Shown here: positions 1 through 10,794 of the stretch, piece by piece
How positions within the stretch are numbered: the first letter of the stretch is position 1
Layout of the letters: each line of letters opens with the position of its first letter
Assembly: GCA_015698045.1 (NCBI GenBank)
Contig: BLAL01000215.1
Span: 930,001-994,000, forward strand
DNA: 64,000 nucleotides
Source of the DNA: Rhizophagus clarus
Lineage: Eukaryota > Glomeromycota > Glomeromycetes > Glomerales > Glomeraceae
Direction: 5' to 3'
Position numbers and translations under genes: made by a program
The notes under the pieces: generated by a model
Told to the model about the DNA's origin: nothing
The model's database searches: none
The model's input: the letters and a program-made list of their open reading frames with translations, nothing else

Positions 1-299
1 TCGTCATAGTAGCTTTCAGCGCTTTTGTCGCAGCTACGGAGTCTCTAAATTGGAAAAGAGACGAACCACGTATTTCTCCCGTTGAAAAAAGCTCATCTTT
101 GGTGGCAAGGGATTCTGGTTGCCCATCTGGAACCTATTTATGTTCAGATAGTGAAGGGGGATGTTGCTCAGTCGGCACATCTTGTTTACCTAACTTCCAG
201 TGTAGCGGTCCTGCTCCTACTAGTGGAGTGGCATTAGAAACATCATCAGCAATCCCACAAATATTCTCAATTGTATTAGCTTATTTATATTTAGTTTAA
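1..299 (+). CDS. Secreted Cys-rich protein with GPI-like tail, 5' end missing
   Basis: The frame is open from base 3 to the TAA at 297-299, so the window cuts the gene and about 98 residues are seen. They begin inside what looks like a signal peptide (VIVAFSAFVAATES), followed by a Lys-Arg site (NWKRDEP) that a Kex2-like protease could cut. The core is a six-cysteine motif, C-x6-C-x6-CC-x5-C-x5-C, with the submotif GCCSVGTSCLP. A Ser/Thr/Ala-rich stretch and a short hydrophobic C-terminus (IPQIFSIVLAYLYLV) follow, as expected for a GPI-anchored wall or surface protein. The same Cys pattern lies in the tail region of the triplicated peptide genes 2-10 kb away. No enzyme function is evident. 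Secretion is a confident reading; GPI anchoring is inferred. Confidence 0.7.
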   Translation, partial: VIVAFSAFVAATESLNWKRDEPRISPVEKSSSLVARDSGCPSGTYLCSDSEGGCCSVGTSCLPNFQCSGPAPTSGVALETSSAIPQIFSIVLAYLYLV

Positions 300-527
300 C
301 TAATATATTAGTTTATCGAATTAAAACTTTTTTTTACTTATATAAATTATATTTTATAAAATATAGATAATAAACACCATATTTTTGTATACTTATTGTT
401 AATAAATCTATATGTCGACTATATAATTGAATTTGTTCAGTTTAAAATCACTATCAGAATGATTTTGCAATTTCTTTATTACCACTTTTTTTTTTTTTTT
501 GAGTTAAACATATTATTTTATTCATTT
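300..527. other. AT-rich 3' flank
   Basis: This stretch is AT-rich and contains a T-run near 488-500. I see no gene or element. A 104-codon open frame across 396-710 runs into the repeat unit and has no coding character. Confidence 0.5.
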
Positions 528-1276
528 ACTTACAAATTTGTATTAAACTTCAATACGTGGTTAATTCATGAAGTTCACGTAAATTTAACACATATTATAG
601 GCCACCGCATGTACTCGTGGGTACTATTTCTGGGGATATACATACTACTATGTGGGGTGTTATATATGGGGTTATATATAATAATCCTTATTCTGCCCGT
701 TTGTAAATAAGTAGTGACAAATCTAATAAAGCCCTATAAAAAATTTTTGTCGGATATACTCCGAATTTATTGAAAACATTCCGATTATACCGATTATATT
801 TCAAGTTGAAATTTAGTAATTTTAATATGATAAAAAGTATCCGAAAAATTTTGAAGATATTCCGATTTTGTATTCAAATTGACGATTATTTAACAATCAA
901 AATATAGTTATTTCTAAAAGATTTTTTTTTTTATTCTTTTTTATTATGAACGTACCAATTGAACAATTTTACTTAGAATATTTTTATTAACAACATTTTT
1001 CAACTAAAATGTGATAATACTGATTAATGGTACAGCTAGTAATGATTAGCTTGTCTGTTATATTTGACTTGAATTCTTGAACCATGATCGAATATTTTAA
1101 AGTTTAAATTAATTTACACTTTTTTTTTTTAACTTTTTTTAAACTCTCCTTCGTTTTTTTTCTTCCCTTCGTCCAATCTCTTGTCCTTTTTCTCTCTTTG
1201 AAGTGTATAATTTTCATATCTCATTAAAGGATGCATTTGAAGTTAGGTGCCGTTTGTCAATCTGAACATTATGAAT

Positions 1277-1539
1277 AGGTAAGACGAAAAGTTGTAGAGT
1301 ATGGGGGAGGTGTTGAGTAGAGTATAGCCACATCACATATGATCATGTGTTGTGACGCGTCTACCTGCGTGACATATACTTAAGTGATAAATAAACAGAC
1401 CGGTCTAGGCCTTTCTATATATGGTATATTTACTATGTAAATCATTCATGCATATTATTCATCACCTGAGTATAGTGTCACATGGAAGTTATACTCTACT
1501 CAACACCTCCCTCATACTCTACAACTTTTCGTATCACTC
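1277..1539. mobile_element. 263-bp MITE-like element with ~50-bp TIRs
   Basis: The left end (ACGAAAAGTTGTAGAGTATG from 1284) is repeated inverted at the right end up to about 1533, and the match extends over roughly 43-50 bp. The 8-bp flank TTATGAAT occurs at 1269-1276 and again at 1540-1547. Units 2 and 3 carry the same flanking DNA uninterrupted, with the site present once (inverted near 8920 and 11,860; unit 3 has one base change). These are paralogous empty sites and prove insertion. No coding capacity is seen. An 8-bp duplication suggests a hAT-like mobilising enzyme, but family assignment is an inference. Confidence 0.9.
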
Positions 1540-2639
1540 TTATGAATTTAGTGTGCCCCAGATGCGATATATCCGATAAACAGAATGAATCCTCTGCCAT
1601 CCAACAAGGATGAGTTTTTTAGGCATTTAAAAGTAAGTGATTCGTTTCTTTCCCAAGTCAGGAACTATGCACCAGATGATTATGAAGACATTTGAGTCAT
1701 TGAAGTCAATGCATATTCTTAAAGAGAATGGTAGTGAACGTAATTAGAGAATGTGCAGTACTTACATTGAATGCTTTTTAAACCTTTTAATTTTATTCAT
1801 TCAAATTTATCGTGATATCGATTGGTCGTTATACAAATGCTTGTGGAGTGACGACTAAATAATTAGTTATCTCAATTGCTTCGGTGAGTTCAAGTTATCT
1901 TTTATCTTATTGCCTTTTCTAAAACTTTTCTCGTTCATACATGAATGGCGATATAATCGAGATTAACTTTATTTATAGCATTCTGCTTGAAACTTTGATT
2001 CCCTTAATATGTAGTAATTACATAGTTAACCGCATGTGTAATTTGTAATGATGTCACTTATTTAACTTTTGTATTTCTCAATTATTAAATCATAGAAAAC
2101 TGTAACCTAGTACGTCAACTCAATTCATAATTTCAATCGAAATTCATATAGCAATGCAGCAAACTTGTTATATAAATTGTCCTTCGCTTCGGTCAGGATA
2201 GTAAAAAGTCGAAAGGACTTGCAGTACATAACGTAAAAAATTTCTTTTATTATTTTGAAACAGGGTCGAAATTACATTATCCAAAAAAAAAGAAATGAAA
2301 AATGCATTTTCAATATAACACGAAAAGGCAAGAGATTTATTTATTTCATAAATATTAACATTTTAATTTCATTATAAAAAGGTCAATAATTGATTTAACA
2401 ATGAATGGGATAACTAAAATATATATAATAAACAATAATAAAAAAAGACAATAAATTTCTAACAAAAACTAGCTCAATACAATGTAAAAAACTAAATACA
2501 ATAAATTAAACAATTGAAAATGTTGGTAACATTTATATTATTACCCCATTACAGCTTAACCGGTGCACGTGTTGGTATTAGGTATACTTTAGGTATACAA
2601 TCTGTACCGGTCGCGCAGCATCCGTTGCCATCCGCACAT

Positions 2640-2795
2640 TCAGTCAAGCTTCTTGGGCATCAACTTCTTGGGCATCAACTTCTTGGGCATCAAATGTTTG
2701 CTTTTAACAATTTTCTCACGTGGTTGTAGGTCTGCAGCAACAAAACTGCTGAGGACTAAAACGATGAGAGCAAAAATTAAGAAGGAGGTTCTCAT
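2640..2795 (-). CDS. Small secreted peptide with LMPKK repeats (copy 1)
   Basis: An intact 51-codon frame encodes a signal peptide (MRTSFLIFALIVLVLSSFVA), a short acidic/basic spacer and the repeat tract HLMPKKLMPKKLMPKKLD. The repeat comes from a 15-bp tandem unit. The Lys-Lys pairs are potential Kex2-type sites, so the product resembles repeat-containing secreted fungal pro-peptides. Immediately downstream, in another frame, is a Cys-rich segment (ECADGNGCCATGTDCIP) of the same pattern as the 1-299 gene; it could be a decayed second half or reached by splicing. The protein is identical to copy 3. A TATA-like box lies 128 bp upstream. No homologous function is recognised. Confidence 0.65.
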   Translation of the reverse strand: MRTSFLIFALIVLVLSSFVAADLQPREKIVKSKHLMPKKLMPKKLMPKKLD

Positions 2796-2922
2796 GGTGA
2801 CTTGAAGTGTTTAAGCGATTATAATCACTAATTTTTTGTAGGTTCAAACTTTGGTAATTTTATAGAGAGAAGAGTAAGAAATTTGTTTTCTGATTATTAT
2901 GAGTGACTGTAATTGAGGAACG

Positions 2923-2930
2923 TATTTATA
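2923..2930 (-). promoter_or_regulatory. TATA-like box of peptide gene copy 1
   Basis: TATAAATA read on the minus strand, conserved in all three units at about the same distance from the start codon. Confidence 0.55.
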
Positions 2931-3775
2931 AGTGTTTAAGTTGTACAGGCTAGTATCAAGCTTTTATTTAGGGTATGATATAGACGGAAAACACAATGAA
3001 ATTTCTGGCGTAATATTTGAAACAATAGGAAGACAATTTATTCTTTCAAATTATGTAAAAGAGAAATAAGATTATCTTGGATACTGCAGAAAACAAAAGA
3101 AAGATATCATTTAAAAACGATAGATAATTAAACTATAAAACAATTTCACTTCGTTTGGATTTAAGACTTATGATAATCAGCGGATGCATGAATGAACACA
3201 AAAAAGCTGATGATCAAATGGCCAAATTACAAATACAAAATAGGTAAGAGTTAATTCATTTGTTTGTATTACTTAAAATGTCTATAACTTCCTATAAATA
3301 GAGATCGGTAACCTTATACACAACAATAAAACGAAAAAATATTTTTAACTTTTATATTCACCCTAATGAGAAAAGCTTACGAATACGAAGAATATAGTCC
3401 ACTCCGGCAGTGAAGTGCATTGCACATAGAAATAAATATGTATGTATGTGCGTTGAAATTGTTGGAATGTTGGAATCTTCCAATTCTTCCAATTCTAACT
3501 GAAGCCTTTCAATTCCAATAACATCCCAATGTAAATAAAATAATTTTTCAATATTAAATTAACATAGGGTTTTGAAAAGTTCAATGTGCAAACTTAGTAT
3601 TAAAATATATAAATGTTAATTTAATTTAAATCACTTTACTATTGAGCGCAATAATTTTACAATAAAATTTTTAGAAAGTTCAGCATTAGATCAATATTGA
3701 TAGTCTACCGTAGAGTAGTCATGAGTAATTTTCAGATGTATAGATCGAGATAGATAACCAAATCATGTAATGAAT

Positions 3776-4406
3776 TACTTACAAATTTGTATTAAACTTC
3801 AATACGTGGTTAATTCATGAAGTTCACGTAAATTTAACACATATTATAGACCACCGCATGTACTCGTACTATTTCTGGAAATATACTACTATGTGGGGTA
3901 TTATATATGGGGTTATATATAATCCTTATTCTGCCCGTTTGTAAATAAGTAGTGACAAATCTAATAAAGCCTTATAAAAAATTTTTGTCGGATATACTCC
4001 GAATTTATTGAAAACATTCCGATTATACCGATAATATTCCGATTATATTTCAAGTTGAAATTTAGTAATTTTAATATGATAAAAAGTATCCGAAAAATTT
4101 TGAAGATATTCCGATTTTGTATTCAAATTGACGATTATTTAATATCCAAAATATAGTTATTTCTAAAAGATTTTTTTTTTATTCTTTTCTATTATGAACG
4201 TACCAATTGAACAATTTTACTTGGAATATTTTTATTAACAATATTTTTCAACTAAAATGTGATAATACTGATTAATGGTACAGCTAGTAATGATTAGCTT
4301 GTCTGTTATATTTAACTTGAATGATCGAATATTTTAAAGTTTAAATTAATTTACATTTTTAACTTTTTTTAAACTCTCCTCCGTTTTTTTTTCTTCCCTT
4401 CGTCCA
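3776..4406 (-). repeat. Truncated second tandem copy of the duplication unit
   Basis: A direct repeat of 528-1174 that begins exactly where unit 1 ends. The junction at about 3776 is the reverse complement of the unit 2/unit 3 junction near 9660, so both arms share the same tandem breakpoint. It stops before the peptide gene and holds no coding sequence. Confidence 0.85.
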
Positions 4407-4477
4407 AAATCTCCCACCTCTCACACACTTTCTGTTAAAAACGAAACTTTTTGGGAAGTTCTGTCGGTCTCCTTAGA

Positions 4478-5030
4478 CGCGAAATTTTGAATTTTTTTTT
4501 ATTTTTATTTCAACGAACTTTACTAACAGTTCATTATTTTCTTTTGTAAACGGCTGGTTTTTTGGGATATTTGAACGCGTGGAAATTTAGTAAGAGAGTG
4601 TTGCTTTTTATTAATTATTCGTTTAACGAAACATTTTACTAACGTTTCAATTTTCTCTTTTTTAGATAGACAGGCCTTGAACACATGGAAATTTGACATG
4701 AAATTGGAAACCTTTTAAATGGCAGGAAGGGTGTGTGAAATTCTGATGGGCTATTTTCATGTTTTTTTTATAATCATTTATGCTTAACGAACAATACTAA
4801 TAGTTTGTTTCTTTTTCTTTTTTTAGTGGCTCTTTCGGGTCTCTGGTTTGGACGTTAGTAAAGTATTTTAACAAAACAGCTACTAACGAACGTTTCATTA
4901 TTTCTCTTTTATATTCTTTGGAGTATCTAGACGCGTAAGAAATTTGGCGAGTGAGTTTTTTCCTTTGAATTAGTTCGATTAATGAAACGATTACTAACGT
5001 CTCGTGCTTTTTATCTTTTAGGTAACTTTT
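4478..5030 (+). repeat. Degenerate ~110-bp array with hairpin around ACTAAC
   Basis: Five degenerate copies at about 4512, 4624, 4784, 4868 and 4979, with a partial sixth at 5086. The core reads TAACGAAAC, then TTTACTAAC, then GTTTC and a pyrimidine tract; in copies 2, 3 and 5 this ends in TTTTAG. GAAC/GTTC in copy 1 and GAAAC/GTTTC in copy 2 flank the ACTAAC and could pair. A second conserved block, near GACGCGTGGAAATTT, lies between cores. Each unit resembles the 3' end of a fungal intron plus a tiny exon. Two further copies lie at 47,050-47,330 on the opposite strand. Confidence 0.55.
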
Positions 5031-5529
5031 CGGCTTTTTGGATGAACGGTTGGTGTTGTTGTTTTACATCTTAAATTTTTTTTTTTAACGAACTATGGCT
5101 GCCAGCTTATTTTTTCTTATTATGGATTGCCAGTTTCAATTTTGAAGCGTGAAATATTACCGCTTTTTTAGTAGGAATCTGGTCAAATTTGATTCCAGAT
5201 CTTAGGTATGTTTCAAAAAAAAATCTGAGAATTTAATAAAAAACCTTTAAAAAATTATTTTTAAATATGATTTATTTTGATACTTGGATCCATAAGTATT
5301 TTCGTCAAAAATTTATTAAAAAAAATTATGTTGGCGCATTTACTAAGTTTTTATTAGGACTTTGTATAGGTAAAGAATAAAATTTTTCTAAAACTTTGTT
5401 AAAAAAAAAAAAGATTTTAATTTTTTTTACGGGTTTGTAGGAACTTTAGTTTCTTTCCAAAGCTCCAAGTCTTTGAAACTTTAACTTTTTTTTTCTTAAA
5501 AAATAACATTTTCTTCTATTTTTTGTAGA

Positions 5530-5631
5530 TATCTGGGGAATGGTTTATCCGACTTTCTTGGAAGAAATTTTGAAGTTATTTATTGAAGGATTTTCTTCAT
5601 TTATCACACGATACATATTGGACTTATCAGG
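5530..5631 (+). CDS. Possible isolated exon, unrecognised
   Basis: A 102-bp open stretch bounded by TTTTTTGTAG on the left and TTATCAG|GTAAGC on the right, both good splice sites. In one frame it reads IWGMVYPTFLEEILKLFIEG and continues open to the donor. No start, stop or partner exon was found, so it may be a remnant of the decayed gene whose introns make up the preceding array. The match to splice consensus is seen; gene status is inferred. Confidence 0.3.
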
Positions 5632-7439
5632 TAAGCAATTTCTTACATTTATAATTTTGGTTCATTAAATTATGTAACTTAAATAGTTTTGCAAATTTTA
5701 GAGAGGTCTTCATAATAGATTAAGTACCACCAGTGAAACGCATTATCCTGCAAATATAAAATGTATCTTGATAATATTCCGTTTGCATTTAATAAATTTA
5801 CCGAGTACTTTTGAATAATATCTGTATAAATCATCTAATAATATTCCGTTTAAATTTGTAAAATTTACCGAGTATAATTTGAGTGTTTTCGGATAATAAC
5901 ATAAAATATTATTCCGAAAAATGATTACTTTTCGGAGTGGAACCATAAAAGTAAAATTCGGAACATTTTCGGGATACAAAAACCAGATAAAAATCGGAGT
6001 CTATTCATAAAAAATTTTTTATAGGGAAGCAAATATATTATTTTAAATATTTAGAAATTGTCAAATCGTATTTTAATCATATTAAGACTGTAAAGATAAC
6101 CTGTAAAGATAACTTAATTAATGCGTTATTTGAACGAATATTAATAATTTTGAAGCCCGTTCGTATTTGTAGATAGTGACCCGCAGATTTAAATGGTTTA
6201 GCAGGTAAGTCACTAAGCTAATGATCGCCTATAATGACAAAGTTTTAAAAATTTATTTTCGTAATTATGTTATTAACATCCGATGGATATCCGGATAACG
6301 GATATCAAAGTGTAATTTGTGTATAGCGAATCTATTACCATATATATAAATTTTATGACTAAAACGCAAAGAATATTTATTTCAAAATTTTTTATTCAAA
6401 CACTTATTTAACCTTAAATTACAATTTTATTGAAAATTCAAACGGATAACTATTAACTATTAAGAATATATATATATATACACCTTTTCTTTAGCTACCG
6501 AAGTACCCAGGTACCATTTGTGATCAAATCGCCATAGATTGCCCGGGTCCTAATCACGAAGAGTACTATTTTGAGGTACCGTAACTACTGTATGCTGTAT
6601 GTTATATTTTCATTCACTAAATATTCGTGAGAAAAAAACAAAATCGCTTAATTCGATCTATACATCTGAAAATTACTCATGACTACTCTACGTTAGATTA
6701 TCAATATTGATCTAATGCTGAACTTTCTAAAAATTTTATTGTAAAATTATTGCGCTCAATAGTAAAGTGATTTAAATTAAATTAACATTTATATATTTTA
6801 ATACTAAGTTTGCACATTGAACTTTTCAAAACCCTATGTTAATTTAATATTGAAAAATTATTTTATTTACATTGGGATGTTATTGGAATTGAAAGGCTTC
6901 AGTTAGAATTGGAAGAATTGGAAGATTCCAACATTCCAACAATTTCAACGCATATACATACATATTTATTTCTATGTGCAATGCACTTCACTGCTGGAGT
7001 GGACTATATTCTTCGTATTCGTAAGCTTTTCTCATTAGGGTGAATATAAAAGTTAAAAATATTCTTTCGTTTTATTGTTGTGTATAAGGTTACCGATCTC
7101 TATTTATAGGAAGTTATAGACATTTTAAGTAATACAAACAAATGAATTAACTCTTACCTATTTTGTATTTGTAATTTGGCCATTTGATCATCAGCTTTTT
7201 TGTGTTCATTCATGCATCCGCTAAGTCTTAAATCTAGTTTAATCATCTATCGTTTTTAAATGATATCTTTCTTTTGTTTTCTGCAGTATCCAAGATAATC
7301 TTATTTCTCTTTTACATAATTTGAAAGAATAAATTGTCTTCCTATTGTTTCAAATATTACGCCAGAAATTTCATTGTGTTTTCCGTCTATATCATACCCT
7401 AAATCAAAGCTTGATACTAGCCTGTACAACTTAAACACT

Positions 7440-7447
7440 TATAAATA
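7440..7447 (+). promoter_or_regulatory. TATA-like box of peptide gene copy 2
   Basis: TATAAATA followed by CG, 131 bp before the ATG. The same TATAAATACG word precedes copy 3 and the membrane-protein gene at 58,305. Confidence 0.55.
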
Positions 7448-7577
7448 CGTTCCTCAATTACAGTCACTCATAATAATCAGCAGAAAACAAATTTCTTACT
7501 CTTCTCTCTATAAAATTACCAAAGTTTGAACCTACAAAAAATTAGTGATTATAATCGCTTAAACACTTCAAGTCACC

Positions 7578-7730
7578 ATGAGAACCTCCTTCTTAATTTT
7601 TGCTCTCATCGTTTTAGTCCTCAGCAGTTTTGTTGCTGCAGACCCACGCCAAATTAAGAAATTTCGTGTTAAAAGCAAACATTTGATGCCCAAGAAGTTG
7701 ATGCCCAAGATGCCCAAGAAGCTAGACTGA
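7578..7730 (+). CDS. Small secreted peptide with LMPKK repeats (copy 2)
   Basis: 50 codons: the same signal peptide as copies 1 and 3, then a different spacer (DPRQIKKFRVKSK) and a shortened repeat tract (HLMPKKLMPKMPKKLD). The spacer and repeat differ from copies 1/3 by multiples of three bases, so the frame is kept despite change; this argues for selection on the protein. Downstream and in another frame is a Cys-rich segment that here runs on to a sixth position (CIPNTNTCTG), whereas in copies 1 and 3 an 11-bp duplication alters its end. Function unknown; predicted secreted. Confidence 0.65.
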   Translation: MRTSFLIFALIVLVLSSFVAADPRQIKKFRVKSKHLMPKKLMPKMPKKLD

Positions 7731-8694
7731 ATGTGCGGATGGCAACGGATGCTGCGCGACCGGTATAGATTGTATACCTAATACCAACACGTGCACCGGT
7801 TAAGCTGTAATGGGGTAATAATATAAATGTTACCAACATTTTCAATTGTTTAATTTATTGTATTTAGTTTTTTACATTGTATTGAGCTAGTTTTTGTTAG
7901 TAATTTATTGTCTTTTTTTATTATTGTTTATTATATATATTTTAGTTATCTTATTCATTGTTAAATCAATTATTGACCTTTTTATAATGAAACTAAAATG
8001 TTAATATTTATGAAATAAATAAATCTCTTGTCTTTTCGTGTTATATTGAAAATGCATTTTTCATTTCTTTTTTTTTTTTGGATAATGTAATTTCGACCCT
8101 GTTTCAAAATAATAAAAGAAGTTTTTTACGTTATGTACTGTAAGTCCTTTCGACTTTTTACTATCCTGACCGAAGCATTGCTATATGAATTTCGATTGAA
8201 ATTATGAATTGAGTTGACGTACTAGGTTACAGTTTTCTATGATTTAATAATTGAGAAATACAAAAGTCAAATAAGTGACATCAGTACAAATTCCACATGC
8301 GGTTAACTATGTAATTACTACATATTAAGGGAATCAAAGTTTCAAGCAGAATGCTATAAATAAAGTTAATTTCGATTATATCGCCATTCATGTATGAACG
8401 AGAAAAGTTTTAGAAAAGGCAATAAGATAAAAGATAACTTGAACTCACCGAAGCAATTGAGAGAACTAATTATTTAGCCGTCACTCCACAAGCATTTGTA
8501 TAACGATCAATCGATATCACGATAAATTTGAATGAATAAATTAAAAGGTTTAAAAAGCATTCAATGTAAGTACTGCACATTCACTAATTACGTTCACTAC
8601 CCTTCGCTTTAAGAATATGCATTGACTTCAATGACTCAAACGTCTTCATAATCATCTGGTGCATAGTTCCTGACTTGGGAAAGAAACGAATCAC

Positions 8695-8826
8695 CATATC
8701 GGCTGATTTGGAAAATTGGTCCAATTAATATTTAAGCTTAGTTGATGGGTTCATTATATAACTGTTGGGTTACTTTATTGTCATTGGTATATAAAATTAT
8801 GGAGACTTTTCTGATCAGCCGATATG
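8695..8826. mobile_element. 132-bp TIR insertion in unit 2
   Basis: CATATCGGCTGAT at the left end is repeated inverted at the right end (ATCAGCCGATATG). Units 1 and 3 join the flanks directly, so the segment is an insertion made after the duplication. There is at most a 1-bp ambiguity and no clear target-site duplication. No coding capacity; it is a short non-autonomous element of unknown family. Confidence 0.75.
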
Positions 8827-10503
8827 CTTACTTTTAAATGCCTAAAAAACTCATCCTTGTTGGGTGGCAGGGGATTCATTCTGTTTATCGGATATATCGC
8901 ATCTGGAGCACACTAAATTCATAATGTTCAGATTGACAAACGGCACCTAACTTCAAATGCATCTTTTAATGAGATATAAAAATTGTACACTTCAAAGAGA
9001 GAAAAAGGACAAGAGATTGGACGAAGTGAAGAAAAAAAATCGAAGGAGAGTTTAAAAAAAGTTAAAAAAAAAAGTGTAAATTAATTTAAACTTTAAAATA
9101 TTCGATCATGGTTCAAGAATTCAAGTTAAATATAACAGACAAGCTAATCATTACTAGCTGTACCATTAATCAGTATTATCACATTTTAGTTGAAAAATAT
9201 TGTTAATAAAAATATTCCAAGTAAAAAATTGTTCAATTGGTACGTTCATAATAGAAAAGAATAAAAAAAAAAAATCTTTTAGAAATAACTATATTTTGGA
9301 TATCCTTATTTGTTAAATAATCGTCAATTTGAATACAAAATCGGAATATTGTCAAAATTTTTCGGATACTTTTATCATATTAAAATTACTAAATTTCAAC
9401 TTGAAATATAATCGGAATATTATCGGTATAATCGGAATGTTTTCAATAAATTCGGAGTATATCCGACAAAAATTTTTTATAAGGCTTTATTAGATTTGTC
9501 ACTACTTATTTACAAACGGGCAGAATAAGGATTATATATATAGTAGTATATTTCCAGAAATAGTACGAGTACATGCGGTGGTCTATAATATGTGTTAAAT
9601 TTACGTGAACTTCATGAATTAACCACGTATCGAAGTTTAATACAAATTTGTAAGTAATTCATTACATGATTTGGTTATCTATCTCGATCTATACATCTGA
9701 AAATTACTCATGACTACTCTACGTTAGATTATCAATATTGATCTAATGCTGAACTTTCTAAAAATTTTATTGTAAAATTATTGCGCTCAATAGTAAAGTG
9801 ATTTAAATTCAATAGTAGTTTATTATTTAAATTAACATTTATATATTTTAATACTAAGTTTGCACATTGAACTTTTCAAAACCCTATGTTAATTTAATAT
9901 TGAAAATTATTTTATTTACATTGGGATGTTATTGGAATTGAAAGGCTTCAGTTAGAATTGGAAGAATTGGAATATTATTCCAACAATTTCAACGCATATA
10001 CATACATATTTATTTCTATGTGCAATGCACTTCACTGCCGGAGTGGACTATATTCTTCGTATTCGTAAGCTTTTCTCATTAGGGTGAATATAAAAGTTAA
10101 AAATATTCTTTCGTTTTATTGTTGTGTATAAGGTTACCGATCTCTATTTTTAGGAAGTTATAGACATTTTAAGTAATACAAACAAATGAATTAACTGTTA
10201 CCTATTTTGTATTTGTAATTTGGCCATTTGATCATCAGCTTTTTTGTGTTCATTCATGCATCCGCTGATTATCATAAGTCTTAAATCCAAATGTTTTATA
10301 GTTTAATCATCTATCGTTTTTAAATGATATCTTTCTTTTGTTTTCTGCAGTATCCAAGATAATCTTATTTCTCTTTTACATAATTTGAAAGAATAAATTG
10401 TCTTCCTATTGTTTCAAATATTACGCCAGAAATTTCATTGTGTTTTCCGTCTATATCATACCCTAAATAAAAGCTTGATACTAGCCTGTACAACTTAAAC
10501 ACT

Positions 10504-10511
10504 TATAAATA
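10504..10511 (+). promoter_or_regulatory. TATA-like box of peptide gene copy 3
   Basis: TATAAATACG, 128 bp upstream of the ATG at 10,639. Confidence 0.55.
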
Positions 10512-10638
10512 CGTTCCTCAATTACAGTCACTCATAATAATCAGAAAACAAATTTCTTACTCTTCTCTCTATAAAATTACCAAAGTTTGAACCTACAAAA
10601 AATTAGTGATTATAATCGCTTAAACACTTCAAGTCACC

Positions 10639-10794
10639 ATGAGAACCTCCTTCTTAATTTTTGCTCTCATCGTTTTAGTCCTCAGCAGTTTTGTTGCTGC
10701 AGACCTACAACCACGTGAGAAAATTGTTAAAAGCAAACATTTGATGCCCAAGAAGTTGATGCCCAAGAAGTTGATGCCCAAGAAGCTTGACTGA
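10639..10794 (+). CDS. Small secreted peptide with LMPKK repeats (copy 3)
   Basis: 51 residues identical to copy 1: signal peptide, spacer DLQPREKIVKSK, then HLMPKKLMPKKLMPKKLD. The surrounding promoter and 3' flank are also shared. Identity of copies 1 and 3, which lie in opposite arms, against the more diverged copy 2 between them, suggests recent duplication or gene conversion between arms. The Cys-rich segment follows out of frame. Unrecognised family. Confidence 0.65.
   Translation: MRTSFLIFALIVLVLSSFVAADLQPREKIVKSKHLMPKKLMPKKLMPKKLD

Larger units (their letters stand above)
528..3775 (-). repeat. Segmental-duplication unit 1 (minus orientation)
   Basis: This is the reverse complement of unit 2 (6654-9665) and of most of unit 3 (9666-11,948), with small indels only. 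It contains one copy of the small secreted-peptide gene on the minus strand and a private 263-bp MITE-like insertion at 1277-1539. Its first ~650 bases recur as a direct repeat at 3776-4406, so the left arm, like the right arm, is a head-to-tail tandem that has been truncated. Divergence looks like a few per cent by eye; no alignment was run. Confidence 0.9.
4407..6653. other. Spacer between the inverted arms
   Basis: About 2.2 kb not shared with the arms. The first part (4450-5030) is an array of branch-site-like hairpin repeats, listed separately. 5530-5631 looks like an isolated exon, also listed. 5740-6020 is rich in TTCCGA/TCGGAA motifs resembling those in the repeat unit near 740-860. 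6300-6600 holds short inverted motifs around GGTACC. No complete gene is seen. Confidence 0.5.
6654..9665 (+). repeat. Segmental-duplication unit 2 (plus orientation)
   Basis: Inverted copy of unit 1 and direct copy of unit 3. It is nearly full length and includes the stretch equivalent to 528-1190 that unit 3 lacks. It carries the most diverged peptide gene copy and a private 132-bp insertion at 8695-8826, and lacks the MITE of unit 1. Confidence 0.9.

Noticed and set aside
41-299. Start of the first gene at the internal TTG (99)
   Set aside because: The frame is open to the window edge and includes signal-peptide-like sequence, so the true start lies outside the window.
396-710. 104-codon open frame
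   Set aside because: Hydrophobic AT-rich text running from flank into the repeat unit; the other copies of the unit do not keep the frame.
2514-2729. 71-codon plus-strand frame, identical to a minus-strand frame at 10,705-10,920
   Set aside because: It is the antisense of the peptide-gene region; identity simply reflects the duplicated DNA. The sense strand has the signal peptide and TATA box.
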